The notes beneath the pieces were generated by a model, which saw only the letters and a list, made by a program, of their open reading frames with translations, had not been told where the DNA came from and searched no databases. Below, piece after piece: positions 11,850 to 24,644 of a stretch of 64,000 nt of DNA (position 1 is the first letter of the stretch; each line of letters starts with the position of its first letter). The translations under genes and the position numbers were made by a program. Source of the stretch: Hydra vulgaris (lineage: Eukaryota > Cnidaria > Hydrozoa > Anthoathecata > Hydridae). The stretch covers positions 33,598,501 to 33,662,500 of the forward strand of contig NC_088924.1 in assembly GCF_038396675.1 (NCBI RefSeq), written 5' to 3'.

Positions 11850-12715
11850 GGATACAATCGGTGGGTAGAAGCTATTATAAATTTGTAGCGCATAAGTGTT
11901 ACAGACCTACCTTTTAATACCAAGCAATAGACATTTAGATAAGAACTCACAAATTTTAGCAATTTAGGTGAAAGAAAACTAAATTTTGACCACAATTTCT
12001 TCAACAAATCCATATATTAGAAATTTACTACTAGAAACAATGTAACTTTTTGTATAATTGTTCAATTTTGATAATATTTCCTTTAAAACACTGTGCTGAA
12101 GGGCTTTCTATTGATATATAACATTCTAGTATTTTATGAATTTAAAATTTAATGTCACGTACTATATTATGAGCAAGTTTTATAAATTAAACACATAGGT
12201 TTATTTTCTTTTTCAATAAATCCGTACTTTTGTGTCTAATCAAGATAAAATAATTTTTAGTTTTTATCTCATTGGGATTATTTCTTTTTAGCGTTGCTTT
12301 TTCAAGAGTTTATAATCCAAACTTGCAACAATAAATTATGAAACTTTCTTTAAAAAAAAATATCTCTTAAAGCAAGTTTCTTTAAATTTATTCTTTATAA
12401 AGAATAAATCTATTACAAAATAGAAAATTTATTAAAATATTTTTGTTTTTAATATTTTAATATTTGTTATCTATTTTGTACTTTTGAGTTTTCAAAAAAA
12501 TAGAGTATTTACAAATAAATAAATAGAGTACATAACAAATTAATGTATAATTAAGGAGCATTAAGTGTTTTCAATAATAATTTTGTTCCATTTTTAGGTC
12601 GAATTCCTCCTCTTATGACTGGTTTGTGAAAATTTTTCTACTTAGAATAATTTAAGAAATGTTCTGAATGTTGATCTTTTTCTAAAAGCGAAAACGAAGT
12701 TTCGTTATTTTTCAT
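11850..12715. other. AT-rich stretch without recognisable gene
   Basis: No protein motif, RNA gene or clear inverted repeat is visible. Short homopolymer runs dominate. Confidence 0.5.
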
Positions 12716-12946
12716 AGCATTTACTAAAAGCGGTATAATGTAACAATGTTCAAACAGCTTTTACTAAAGGCGATATAATGAAACAATGTTCAAACCAATG
12801 ATATATTAAAAATAACTAGATGTCTAACTTCCGCGTATTTTTTGAAGCAAAAATCGGCCATTATGGGGGGCAAATTTAAAAAATAGTAAATCACGGTTGT
12901 TTGGATCAAATAATATTCGATATTTAATATTCAAAATTTATAAATC

Positions 12947-15784
12947 ATGGTTAATTCTTGTGCTGCAGCTGGTTGCACAAATAGAGCAATGAAAAACGAC
13001 AACAGAGCATTTCATAAATTTCCAATTAATAATAGGGAACTCTGTAAAAGGTGGATTGTTGCGATAAAACGTGAAACATTTATTCCTACTGAGCACAGCC
13101 GCATATGTAGTGATCACTTTTTACCTTCAGATTACAGTATACCTGATTTTAATAACAAGCCTAAATTAAAACCTTTTTCTGTGCCATCTGTTATTATTGA
13201 TTCAAAACCAAAAGTCAAAAGAAAGTTTAGTTCTATATCGCCACAAAAAAATAAAAAGAGACTCATTAAAAAAGTTTCAGAAACAGGCAGTCACCATCAC
13301 ATCGATTTCCATTCGGATATAAGTGATAACAATAATGTTGCTGCTAATAGTAACGAAATTTATATTAATAGTGTTATTTTAAAAACAACAGAGAGTATTG
13401 ATTGCCAGGACCTGGCCCAGGTGGATATAGATAGTAGCTTTAATATTATCGAAAGTAGTAACACAATTATTAATGATGATACTATTATTTCTAAAAGTAC
13501 ATTATCGACAAATGCAAGTCCAACTAAAGCAAAATTAAAGGCAAAAATTAAAATTCTTAAACAAAAGTTGCGACGAAAAGAAAAAAAAATAAATTCATTA
13601 AAGGTTATGCTAAAAAATCTAAGCAAAAAAAAAATTGTTTCTGAAGATGCTGCTAATATTCTTTGTGAAAACTTTAGTGGATTGACTTTTGATATTATAA
13701 AAAATCAGTTTAAAAACAATACCTCACTTCCAAAAGGGCATAGGTATACTGATGAAATTAAAAAATTTGCAATAACACTGCATTTTTACTCACCTAAAGC
13801 ATACGATTTTCTACGGCCTATACTCCATTTACCTGCTTCAAGCTCTCTAGCCAACTGGACTTCCTCTGTAGATTGTGAACCTGGTTTTTTTGAAGATGTT
13901 TTAAGTTATATTAGTATAAAAGCAGAGACTGACATTAATTATAAAGATTGTGCATTAATTATAGATGCAATGGCAATCAAAACATCAATTCTAAACGATA
14001 AAAAGACAGGTCGATTCATTGGATTTACAGATTATGGAAAAGATATTGTTGCAATTGAACCAGATACACCAGCTACAGAAGCATTGGTTTTTATGCTGGT
14101 AGGATTACGAGGTCATTGGAAAACACCTATTGGCTATATACTGTGTAGTAAAATAACAGCTGAAAACCTTTCATGTCTTATTAAAAAAGCATTAACAGTT
14201 TCCTCTGATAAAAAAATTAATGTACGTAGCATTACATTTGATGGTGTAAATGTTAACTTTAATTCTGTTGCATCACTAGGATGTACATTTGGGAAAAGAC
14301 TAGAAAAAATTAATGGAAGATTTACTTTTGAAGGCTATAATCACTACTTGTATGTAATCCCTGACCCAAGTCATATGCTAAAATTAGCTAGAAATGCATT
14401 ATGTGATTTAGAGGTACTTAAGGATTGTGATGGAAAATACATTAAATGGAGTTATATAAAAGCTTTATATGAAATACAGGAAGAAGAAGGATTAAAATTT
14501 GCAAATAAAATCTCAATAAAACATATTTATTTCCAGCGTCACAAAATGAATGTTAAGTTTGCTGCACAAACACTTAGTAGTTCAGTTGCAGATGCAATTG
14601 AATTTCTGATGTTTTCCAAACATCCAAATTTCAAGCATGCTGAAGGAACTATAAATTTTATAAGGGTCATCGACAAATTATTTGATATGCTGAACTCTAA
14701 AAATCTTTTTTCAAAATCGTATAAGAAAGCTCTTTTTTTGAATGATTATCCTTATTGGAATGCAACTTTTGATCAAATAATAAACTACTTATCAAAGTTG
14801 ACAGATGCTAATGGTACTCCATTATTAAAACATAGGAGAAAAACCTTTGTATTAGGGTTAATTGTGGCTGCAAAAAGTCTTCAACACTTAGCCTATGAGC
14901 TTTTGACTTTAAACGTTCATCCTTTTAAATTTTGCCTAACATACAAATTTTCACAAGATCATCTTGAGTTACTGTTCTCTTGTATTCGTGGAATGAATGG
15001 ATTTAATAATAATCCAGATGCCCTCCAACTTAAGTCATCTTTAAAAAGAATTCTTTTGCGCAATTCTATTGTAGGCTCAAAGCATGCAAATTGTTTAACA
15101 TTTGAGGATATTGCAAATGGCTCTATTTTTGCATTAAAGTGGAGTAAAAAGTATGCAATTTATTCAAATCCTGAAACAGATTTTTTAAACTTTGATATTG
15201 ATATTGTTACAATTCAAAATTATCTTGATAATACCTCTATCTATAAGGAAGCAATACTAGGATATATATCTGGATTTATTGTAAGAAGATTATTATCAAA
15301 GATAACATGTTCTGTGTGTGCAAACTCACTTATTTCCCAAAACAATTTTGTGGAACATTCTTATGGAACATCAGTTCTTTCATTGATTAACATAAAAAAT
15401 AGGGGTGGGCTTATTGCTCCAAGAAATGATGTTATACAAACTATAATAGTATGCGAGAGTGTTTTCAAAATTTATGTCTGCGGTGACAATTTTAAAAAAC
15501 CAAAAATGAATGTGGAACGAAACCTTAAACTGAAAATGATTTATGCAGTTAATAAAATTATTAGTGAAAAACATTTTTTTAAAGACCTAAATGAACACGA
15601 TGCTGAGCATGAAGCTGTCACTGAAGACATGCATTCCACACAACTGATAAAAATGTTAGCAAATGACTTTTTTAAAATCAGACTGCAAAGATATGGCCAA
15701 TTATATACAGAAAAAGTTTTAAAAAAATCAATGATTGGTCTACGTCAACAATCTAATAAATTAATTACATTTAAAGGTTTATAA
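12947..15784 (+). CDS. P-element transposase with N-terminal THAP domain, 945 aa
   Basis: Residues 1-83 form a THAP zinc finger: C5, C10, C54 and H57 as C2CH ligands, W36, FHKFP at 22-26 and an AVPTIF-like FSVPSVI at 77-83. A basic segment (about 86-110) and a Lys-rich coiled coil (about 194-230) follow; in P transposase this region multimerises. The catalytic RNase H-like core starts near RYTDEIKKFAITLHFYSPKA (266-285). Candidate catalytic residues are D340 (LIIDAM), D432 (TFDG) and E674 (HLELLFS). DPSHMLKLARNAL (473-485) belongs to the GTP-binding insertion domain region. CIRGMNGFNNNPDALQLKSS is the conserved C-terminal block. No intron is needed, unlike Drosophila P. The start was chosen because it places the THAP finger at the N-terminus, as in the family. 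Confidence 0.9.
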   Translation: MVNSCAAAGCTNRAMKNDNRAFHKFPINNRELCKRWIVAIKRETFIPTEHSRICSDHFLPSDYSIPDFNNKPKLKPFSVPSVIIDSKPKVKRKFSSISPQKNKKRLIKKVSETGSHHHIDFHSDISDNNNVAANSNEIYINSVILKTTESIDCQDLAQVDIDSSFNIIESSNTIINDDTIISKSTLSTNASPTKAKLKAKIKILKQKLRRKEKKINSLKVMLKNLSKKKIVSEDAANILCENFSGLTFDIIKNQFKNNTSLPKGHRYTDEIKKFAITLHFYSPKAYDFLRPILHLPASSSLANWTSSVDCEPGFFEDVLSYISIKAETDINYKDCALIIDAMAIKTSILNDKKTGRFIGFTDYGKDIVAIEPDTPATEALVFMLVGLRGHWKTPIGYILCSKITAENLSCLIKKALTVSSDKKINVRSITFDGVNVNFNSVASLGCTFGKRLEKINGRFTFEGYNHYLYVIPDPSHMLKLARNALCDLEVLKDCDGKYIKWSYIKALYEIQEEEGLKFANKISIKHIYFQRHKMNVKFAAQTLSSSVADAIEFLMFSKHPNFKHAEGTINFIRVIDKLFDMLNSKNLFSKSYKKALFLNDYPYWNATFDQIINYLSKLTDANGTPLLKHRRKTFVLGLIVAAKSLQHLAYELLTLNVHPFKFCLTYKFSQDHLELLFSCIRGMNGFNNNPDALQLKSSLKRILLRNSIVGSKHANCLTFEDIANGSIFALKWSKKYAIYSNPETDFLNFDIDIVTIQNYLDNTSIYKEAILGYISGFIVRRLLSKITCSVCANSLISQNNFVEHSYGTSVLSLINIKNRGGLIAPRNDVIQTIIVCESVFKIYVCGDNFKKPKMNVERNLKLKMIYAVNKIISEKHFFKDLNEHDAEHEAVTEDMHSTQLIKMLANDFFKIRLQRYGQLYTEKVLKKSMIGLRQQSNKLITFKGL

Positions 15785-15839
15785 CATAAATATAAAATAA
15801 ACAATATAAAAGGATAATAAATTACTTAAAAATTCAGTT

Positions 15840-15994
<155 letters not shown>

Positions 15995-16830
15995 ATATTA
16001 TAAATAAAAATATTAAATTAAATTTTATTAACTGTTACTTTTCTTGATTTGTTATTTATATTGAAAGACTCGTATTTCAAAGGAAAGATATTCTTTATAT
16101 ACCTGAATACCTTTGGAGCTTTTTTTGTATTGAAAACCTTACTTGATTATAACATAACATTGAACTAAATTTATTTAATTATTGACGGTAAATCAATTAT
16201 AGAAAAAAGTAATAATGATTTTTATGATAACAAGAAGTTTTTAACCATAAATAAAATTCTAACATTTCTAGAAGGAACCTCTAAGTTGTGTCACACAGAG
16301 CTTAGTTAATAGTCAAAACAGTTTTATAAAATGTTTCATTACAGTTTTTGACTCTGTTTACCTTGCAGTTATGTTATAATACCTCCTAGCATTACTGCAG
16401 AGGGTAATTAATGACTAACAGGTGCATAAAATGTTAATAGATTATAGATTAAAATCCAACTAAATCTAAGATTTGAGTTAAATGTTAAATTTTAAAATCA
16501 AAAAAACATGAAATAAGTATGATTTTGAAATGTTTAACAAAAAAAAAAAGCATATTTTACTTAATTATTAAATTTTAAATCAAAATAACATCAAATTTTT
16601 CAGATATCTGTGTATCGATTTTTTATTGATTACATTAAATTAAACAATCTTAAGCTTTGTATTTGTTTAGTTTTGATAAATAGCGTAAAGATTTTGCCCC
16701 CCATAATGGCCGATTTTTGCTTCACTTTTTCTTATGCCGATTTACGGCAGTTAGACATCTAGTTATTTTTAATATATCATTGGTTCAAACAGCTTTTACT
16801 AAAGGCGATGAATTGAAACAATGTTCAAAC

Positions 16831-17999
16831 CGCTATTATATGTACTTTTATTTTAAATATTTGTTTTTGTACTTTTTTTTAATTAAATAAAAGTTTTGTT
16901 TCTCAAATAAATATTTATATTTTTTGTCTTTGGAACTTTTATTTTGTATGGATATATTGGCAATTTTTGCTTTGGTTTTTTTTTTTTTTATATTTCCGTT
17001 TAATTTTTATATGTGAATGGAAACCATTTATACTTTTATCACCTTTGGTGATATAGATGATTTCTTTTCTCATTAAATGTCGATTTTCGGCACAAACAAC
17101 TGCCATAATATTATTTTATTTCCAAAATCGAAAAAATTAAAAGATTTTTTTAAGAGTACTTTACAGAAAAGTTACTAAAATTCAAGTATGTCAAACAGAT
17201 AGAGCTAACTTAATTGACATAACTAGGACCCGTGACCCGTATTCTGTGTCCTCATTTGCTTTTTAAACGAATCTTAATGTTAGAGGGTTTAAAAAAATTA
17301 ATTTATAAAAGCGTTTATTATGAAGCTTCCAAAACACCGGGAGAAATGCTGCGCAATTTTATATACTTTATACTATACTATGCGATACTTTTGTTATATA
17401 CAAAGTATTGAAATTAGTGTTGTTAACTAAAAGCCAAAAATTTTAAATCGAATAATTTTCTGCCGTTTACTATAATCTATTGAAGTAAAGAGGCCAAACT
17501 AAGAACAAGTTTAGATATATTCGGATGTGGAACATAGTTTTCATGGCCCGTATCGTACGAGTTCTGACAACTTTTTGAAAAAGATAATACTTTTTGTAAT
17601 TTTTATTACGAAAGTGTATAAATATTTTTTGTTTTTGTTTTTTACGTCAAATGGCATATTTATTTATTTTAAAATTATTATTTCGTGTAATATATTGGCC
17701 GTATTTGCTTTGGTTTTTATATATCCGTTGTATTTTTATACATGCATCATAGAGCAACACATTTAATATTTACTGATAGGGTTAATAGACAGATTCTTCA
17801 AAGTACTGAAATACTCTTTTCTTGCTTTTTAACAAATAAATTATTATTATTATTATTATTATTATTGTTATTATTGTTATTATTGTTATTATTGTTATTA
17901 TTGTTATCATTATTATTATTGTTATCATTATTATTATTATTATTATTATGTCAACTAACGACAGAGATGGTATAGATGTATCGATAGATACTACATAGG
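16831..17999. other. intergenic stretch with a (TTA/TTG)n microsatellite
   Basis: No gene is recognised. A TTATTA/TTATTG microsatellite occupies about 17840-17949. A less AT-rich patch, CCCGTATCGTACGAGTTCTG at 17547, loosely resembles 2430-2450. Confidence 0.55.
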
Positions 18000-18078
18000 C
18001 CAGTGGGCACGGGATGTAAAAATTACATCTTTTGAACGTTTAAAAAATGTTTCAAAAAGATCACGTGCCGAGTGATCC
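18000..18078. mobile_element. decayed fold-back MITE (CCCAGTGGGCAC family)
   Basis: Starts CCAGTGGGCACGGGATGTAA and ends GTGCCGAGTGATCC. It shares the ends and the CTTTTGAACGTTT-type core with the well-preserved copy at 29582-29690, but the right arm is eroded. Confidence 0.55.
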
Positions 18079-18189
18079 TAGAATTCTTTTAATACTGTTT
18101 TAAAACTATCTGTGCTTTGAGTCAAGTTCTTTAATAAATTTAAAAATGACTAAAATACCAAAAACTATAAAACTCAAAAAACCATTGTC

Positions 18190-20037
18190 ATCACCAAGAT
18201 TCTCAAATCTATCATTCACTAATAATAGTAGTCTTTAAAGTAACTTTTCTTCTGTTTTATCTCTTGCAAAGTTTACCAGACCTACTAGCTCTTTGTGAGA
18301 CTATTTTGAGTTTAGTTGTCTTATCTTGTAATCTCAGTGTTGATGGTTACGTTCCTCTAATTCGCCAAGACTCCAATAGTCACATGCTTGGCCTGGGCAT
18401 TTACATTCGTAAGAATTCACCCATTTGTCGGGAAACTAGGTTTGAATTCACAAATTATTCTTTTTCGTGCTTTCGTTTAGCACCACTTCACTCTGTAGCT
18501 TTAATCCATATTCTATATCGCTCTCCTTTATCTCAAGACTACCCTTTTTTTGATGCTATTTTTGATCAAACTGATCAAGCCCTCTCTCTTTATCCATCAG
18601 CCAATATCGTTGTTGTTGGTGACTTTAATGCTCATCACACTGAATAGCTCGGCTCTAGAGTCAGTGATTCTGCCGGAGTTAAGGCCCACAACTTTTACCT
18701 TTTTCAACCTCTAACTCAAATAGTCAACTTTTCAACTCGTTTTCAAGAGAACCTGAAACATTTACCTTCTCTACTACTACGGAATCATTTACCTTCTCTA
18801 CGACTTATATCTTGTTTCTGATCTTAGTAAGTGCTCAGTTTCTCCGCATTCTCCCTTAGGTGTTTCTGATCACAGTTTTATCTCTCTAAAACTATTATCT
18901 CGTTCTACTTTATCAACAGAATCCCCTATCATCGTACCTCTTATAGCTACCTTAAAGCTGACAAGGACTCTTTCCGTGATTTTCTTCGTGATGGCCCTTG
19001 GGTAGAAATCTTTCGTCTTCCTGCTGATAAATGTGCTTCTAACATGTGCTTCTTACATAAATTGTATGTATGGTGTGTGCTTCTTACATAACTTCGTTGA
19101 TTCAAGCTGACATGAAATCTTTTATTCCCTCTCGACGATTCAAATTCAAGCCTTACTCCTTGGTTTTCCTCGCATTGCGCTGCAGCGATTTTCAATTGTA
19201 ACCATTACTTTCATATCTAACAGAAAAATAATTCTCCAGAAAAAAGACGTCTGTTTACTATTGCTAAAAACTATTGTAAAAAAGTTTTGTCTAACGCTAA
19301 AGCCCGCCATTCTCAGGCCTCGAAATCTTATATTTCATCTCAAAAATTAGGCTCTCGTGACTTCTGGAGAATTTTAACAGTATCTATAACAGGGGCAAAT
19401 CTGTTGTTCCATCTCTCTTGCATGGTTCAGATTTTGTTACCTCACCTAAAGACAAAGTTTAATTGTTTGCTAAGAACTTTTGATCAACATCAACTCTTAA
19501 TTTCACTAGGTGCGTTCTACCTGATACAGCCGACAAACAGGTTGATGCGTTGCTTGATATTTGTATCACTCCAGCTCCTATATCTAAAGTGACTCCCTGC
19601 TTAGACTCTTCTACAGCTTGTGGTCTGGACAACATACCTGTTATAGTTTTGCAGAAATTTTTTACGGAGCTGTTGTCTATAATTTCAAAACTATTTAACA
19701 AGTGCTTATCAGAGTCTTGTTTTTCAGCCTGTTAGAAAGCGGCATCTGTTATCCCTATTTTCAAAAACAATGGAGAGTGATCTGACTAGTCTAACTACTG
19801 TCCTATTAGTCAACTTCCGATCATAAGCAAGATTTTTGAGTCTTTCATTAACAAACACTTAACCCTTCATTTTGAATCTAATAACTATCATCAATATAAA
19901 TTTTGATCTTCTCGTTATACAGCTGATTTGCGAATGGTAATACCCCATAGGTTTTATCGTGCATTAAGATAAGTGTGGAGAGACATTTCTAAAGCTTTTG
20001 ATAAAGTTTGTCATTGCTGGTCTTCTCCATTTTCTTA
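18190..20037 (+). pseudogene. LINE-A: endonuclease and reverse transcriptase relic, 5' portion
   Basis: Plus-strand fragments in shifting frames give an APE-type endonuclease followed by a reverse transcriptase. The longest frame (18264-18647) has DLLALCET (catalytic Glu region), YIRKNSPICRE, LYRSPLSQ and NIVVVGDFNAHHTE (catalytic Asp region). Later pieces include HSPLGVSDHSFISL (about 18850), ACGLDNIPVIVLQKF (about 19620), a NYRPIS-like NYCPISQLP (about 19800) and DISKAFDKVCH (about 19985). Many stops and frame changes show an old copy. It breaks at 20037, where a mariner is inserted, and resumes at 34226. It belongs to the Jockey/CR1 superfamily in the broad sense; the clade is not settled. 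Confidence 0.75.
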
Positions 20038-20157
20038 CAGTGTAACGGGTGTTGCGCAAGTTATCGGACAAACTTGAATTTAATTTTTTGAGCATAATAA
20101 TTTGTTTTTGTGGTTTTATGCGTAGGCATAATCGTTCTATAAAATATAAAATTTATT

Positions 20158-20670
20158 TTTTGAAACACAATTATTTAAAATGAGGTTAATTTTAAGAGAA
20201 TCTTTTCGAAAGTGACTATATATATAAAAAAAGAAATTGTCAATCAGAGAAAAATAGGTTTTAAATTCGGTGTAAATCAATCGAGAATTGGTTGTCAGTT
20301 AAAAAAAATGAATATTAAATATAGAAAACATGATCAGACTATAAAAATGCACTAGAAGAGCAATTAAAGGCTAAGAAAAGAAGAAGGAACCTAGATAACC
20401 AACTCTATAACACAAGATCACTTCTGGTCATCGATGACGAAAAATACTTTTGTTTTGCAGGGGACAAAATGCCAGGAAATTCTGGATACTACAAAAAAAC
20501 ATGCCCATAAAGTGTTCGTTTTAAAGGAAAAGAGAAATTTCCAAAAAAAAATATTAATGTAGATAGCCATATCTAACCGTGGTATGTCCGAGTCATTGTT
20601 TCGCACTTCCAAGGCTGTAGCTATTAATTCATTGATCTATGTTGATGAATGTTTAGAAAAACGACTTCTT
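20158..20670 (+). pseudogene. mariner transposase, first part
   Basis: After a degenerate N-terminal helix-turn-helix part, about 20408-20660 reads LVIDDEKYFCFAGDKMPGNS, GYYKKTCP, FKGKEKFPKKIL, AISNRGMSESLF, AINSLIYVDECLEKRL. In mariners the DDEKYF block carries the second catalytic Asp of the DDD triad. Frame changes occur (for example near 20510 and 20570). The protein is cut after CLEKRL by LINE-B and continues with LPFIHKYHGD at 33752. Confidence 0.75.
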
Positions 20671-20975
20671 TTTTTTTTTTTTTTTTTCACAACTTCAATA
20701 AATTTACACATTGTTACGTTACAACTACATGATATAATATAATGCAACGTAAAAAATAAAAAAATATATATACAACATAATATTACCATAAATAACATAT
20801 CATAATAAAAAGTGGTTTAGCAAGTATAACTAAGTATAACGCAAACTAATAGTGTTTCTTATCATAAAAACTATGAGTATTTATTAAAAATAAAAGAATA
20901 AAAATAAGAAATAAAAAAGATAAGACAAGAAATTTTTTTATTACTTCAGATATATACATGTTGTTGTAAAGGAAA

Positions 20976-21009
20976 ACTCGTAGAAGTCTAAGAAGACTTA
21001 TCATTGAGT
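20976..21009 (-). other. conserved LINE 3' UTR stem-loop (LINE-B)
   Basis: The outer stem ACTC/GAGT (20976-20979 with 21006-21009) and the inner stem AAGTCT/AGACTT (20984-20989 with 20994-20999, loop AAGA) have the geometry of the other LINE 3' hairpins but different bases, so pairing is kept through compensatory change. Confidence 0.65.
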
Positions 21010-21227
21010 ACCTCTTTAAATGGTTAAATAAAGTCTATTTCATGTTTATATATTGTCAAAAGTGGTTTAACAGTATACAGTCAGTGATACACATAAATAT
21101 TTTAGTATAAACTTTGTTGTTAAGTTTAATATTTTAGTATAAATTTTGTTGTTAAGTTTAATTCATGTCAATATAATTGTTGATAGTAAGTATGAGGTGT
21201 TTTGAATTTTTGTTTAAGTTGGCAGGA

Positions 21228-23610
21228 TTATTTAAATACTTTAGGTTCTATATTTTTTGATATTATTTTGTTATATAGGTACAGACCCCGTGAGAACTTT
21301 GTTGTTCTTTTAGGCAGTGTGAAGTTGCCTGTTGCTCTTGTTAAATATCTGTTAGAGTTAACTTTAAAGAAGTTATCTAAAAAATACGATAAGACTAGTC
21401 CAAGTTTGTATTCAACCATGAGTAGTTTATTTTGGTAGATGTTTATTTGGTAAAAATTTAGAGCATTCAAGGTTTTTAATAAGGGTTCAGCATGGATGAG
21501 TTTATCTTTATTATAAACTAATCTTGATGCATGTTTTTGACTTATATAAATAGTACTCAATTTGGATTTGTGTGTACTTGCCCATGTTATATTAGCGTAC
21601 GTAAGATAACTTTGAATGTAAGAAAAATAAAGGGATTTAAGATTATGTTGGGACAACATAGGCTTAACTTTGTAGAGTATCCCAATATTTTTTGAAATTT
21701 TAGTGTTTATTGTACTTATATGGGCTCTCCAAGATATATTTTCGTCAATAAGGATCCCAAGAAATTTAGTTGTTTCTGTTCTTTCAATGTTTACCCTATC
21801 TATTTTTAGTGAGGGAAAGATAGTTGGTATATTAATTTTTTGTTTTTTGGAATAAAACAGTATGTATTTTGTTTTTTCTGCACTTAGTGATAACTTATTT
21901 AGTTTCAACCATATATTTAATCTTTTAAGCGCTTTGTTCATACATTCATAAAGGTCTTTGATGAAGTTCGAAGAATAAAATAAGTTTGTGTCATCGGCAA
22001 ACATAATTACATCAATTTTATCCGAGGCTTTTGTAAGGTCATTAATTTATAGAAGAAACAGAAGTGGTCTAAGAATGGAACATTGGGGGACACCACACTC
22101 GACTCATAGTAGTTTTGAGTGTTTATAGTTATCTGAAAAAACACATTGTTGTCTGTTGCTTAGAGTTTTTGAACCAGTCAAGGGTTATGTTTTTTATCCC
22201 ATAGCTTTACATTTTTTTTTTAAGTAAGATATTATGATTTACAATATCAAATGCTTTTGACAGGTCTATAAAGATGCCTAGAACAAATTGTTTTTTATTA
22301 AAAGAATCACATATATTGTTAACTAGGTCTAGAATTGCGTGTTCAGTTGAATATTGTTTTTGAAAACCGAATTGCTTTTTATTTAGAATTTTATTTTGGA
22401 TTAAAAACTCATACAATCTGTTATAGATTACTCTTTCGAGAAGCTAAGAAAAGGTAGGGAATACTGAGACAGGTCTATAATTATTAACTAAGTATGTTTC
22501 ACCTGTTTTAAATATTGGTACTCTTTAGCTACTTTGAATTTGTCCGGTACAACTCCTGTTCTAATCGAAGACTTAAAAATTTCAAATATAGATTTATTTA
22601 TCGTTGTAAAGACATTTGCCACTACCCTACTGCAGATATCATCTATACCTGGAGTTTCATTTAATTTTAAGGAATTTAGAGTAACATTAAGTTCTTGGTA
22701 GTTTAGTTCTTTATATTTTATTTCGCTTTGGGTATCACTTAGATATGATTTGGATGAGATATTAAGAGAATTAATTTTTGAGGCAAGATTAGGGCCAATG
22801 TTTACAAAAAATTCGTTGATTTTTTCAGCAATCGTATTTTTGTCACTGTACTCTATATTATCTATGATTATTTGAGCAGGTAAACTATTTAATTTTACTT
22901 TTTTGTTCCCAATTATTTCTTTTATAGTATTCCATGTTTTTTTTCATATCACCAGTTGAATTTTTTATTTGGTTTGAGTAGTAATTTTTCTTTAAACTTT
23001 TTTTTATTTTTTCAAATTTTTGTATTGTCTGTAAGTATTTAGATTTTTTTCATTTTTTTTTTAAAACTTGATGTAAATTTTTTTTTTTTTTTTGAAGATT
23101 TTTATATACCTCTGGTAATCAATGGACATTGTAAGTATTTTCCTTTTAATTCTTGTTCTATAATTGGGAAGTGATTGTCATAGTGCTTTAAGAATTTTTC
23201 TAATAACTCATTAAAGGCGGAGTTGGTACACCCAAGGTTGCATTCTTGGTAAATTCTATCCCACCATACTGCCGATAGTGAGTCTTTAAACTATTGAATA
23301 GTAAAATTATTAATTTTTCGTTATAGACTTTGATTTTAGAGTTTTTATTTTTTGTATCTTGAAAAAAGGAAAAGTATATCGGAAAGAGATCTGATATATC
23401 CGTTTTGATTACACCTGCTTTTAATGAAGAATCATATAATGAATTAGTCAATATGTTGTCTATTGCAGTGATTGAATTAAATGTTACCCGGGTTGGTTTG
23501 TTTATTATAGAAAAGATGTAGTGTTGAAATATATCGTCAAAATAGTTTTGGTAACAGCATCTTTATTGTACTGTAGACAGTTTATATTTATGTCTCCAAT
23601 ACAGAATAAT
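21228..23610 (-). pseudogene. LINE-B ORF2, reverse-transcriptase part and end of endonuclease
   Basis: Reading downwards from 23610: FCIGDININCLQY (endonuclease Asp region), the KTDISDLFPIYFSFFQ block near 23400 (the SDH motif is altered to SDL), then RT pieces. These are FGFQKQYSTEHAILDLVNNI and FIDLSKAFDIVNHNILL (22207-22416), and MFADDTNLFYSS through the C-terminal region (21228-22004, 258 aa open). The order and spacing follow the intact ORF2 at 44764-47847. Stops and frame changes between 22420 and 23200 make it non-functional. Confidence 0.8.
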
Positions 23611-23640
23611 CCCAGCCAACATTGTCATACGGGTACCGTA

Positions 23641-23910
23641 TGGTGCCCATACGGGTCGTCAACTGGGTCTCGTATGGCAAGACCAACGGTATCCCTCCGG
23701 ATCTTGGCCGCGGTTTTCATATGGGTATGTCCACTGGGTATCCTGTATGGGTCCCAGTCAAATCCCATACTTTAATACCGTAAGGGACCCATTTGGGTTT
23801 GCAACTGGGACCCATATGGGAAACCCGTCGGCAACCCGTCGGATCTTGGCCGCGGTTTCCATATGGGTATGCTCGCCGGGTATCTCTTAAGGGTCCCACG
23901 AGGTTTACCC
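23641..23910. repeat. sub-terminal repeats of the CCCAGCC element, about 144-bp period
   Basis: GGATCTTGGCCGCGGTTTTC (about 23698) recurs as GGATCTTGGCCGCGGTTTCC about 144 bp later. Short motifs such as CATATGGG and ACCCAT recur in both orientations. This is a GC-rich island in an AT-rich window, typical of transposase-binding arrays. Confidence 0.65.
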
Positions 23911-24644
23911 ATTGCAAATCTTGAAAAATTACGTTTAAATGTTTAAAATTTATAGAAAAAACAAATTTATATATAACTTAATTGGTTTATTTCAAAAAAA
24001 ATAATTAAAATTACAATTGAAATTAAGCAAACTTTTAAACGATTCTTTAATCGTGTATCGAATGCTTAATCACGGTTAACTCGCGAATTGGAAGCTTTTC
24101 CATTGTTGTTTAAACGACTTCTTTGAAAACCTCTTTACACAATATCTCGTTTCACTATGACCTGTAAAACAATTAAAGTTAACTGTTAGTCTTAAATATT
24201 ATAGGTAACATAGATTATTTTTAATATGTTATAAAACTCTTACGATTTCTCCTAAAACTCTTCAGATAAAAAATGTAATTTTCAACATCGAAGGTAGAAA
24301 AAGATAATCTTTAATTTTATAATCGATATTTATTTAAACGTTTTAAAATATACTTGTAATAAATAAGCACATGCTTGTGATTCATATTATAAATTAATAA
24401 CGTTCCTTTAGTTACTGATAAATAAATTCTATAAAACTATTATAGAAATATAATTTTATATTTGGGTCAAATTATTATATTTCAACTAATTTAAAGAAAA
24501 CTTTGTGGGACACTATCTCTGATCATCCTAATTTTTACATATTGTTATGTGCATTATGTAGATAGGTTAAATTTGAATTTCAGACTTCCAAGTACAACGG
24601 TTCAGAAATTATTGCCTTAGAAGCATGACACTGTGACCCCTTCG
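23911..24644. other. interior of the CCCAGCC element, no clear gene
   Basis: AT-rich. A stretch at about 24040-24170 on the minus strand follows an acceptor-like TTTTACAG and stays open for a short distance, so a small terminal exon is possible but cannot be named. Confidence 0.4.
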
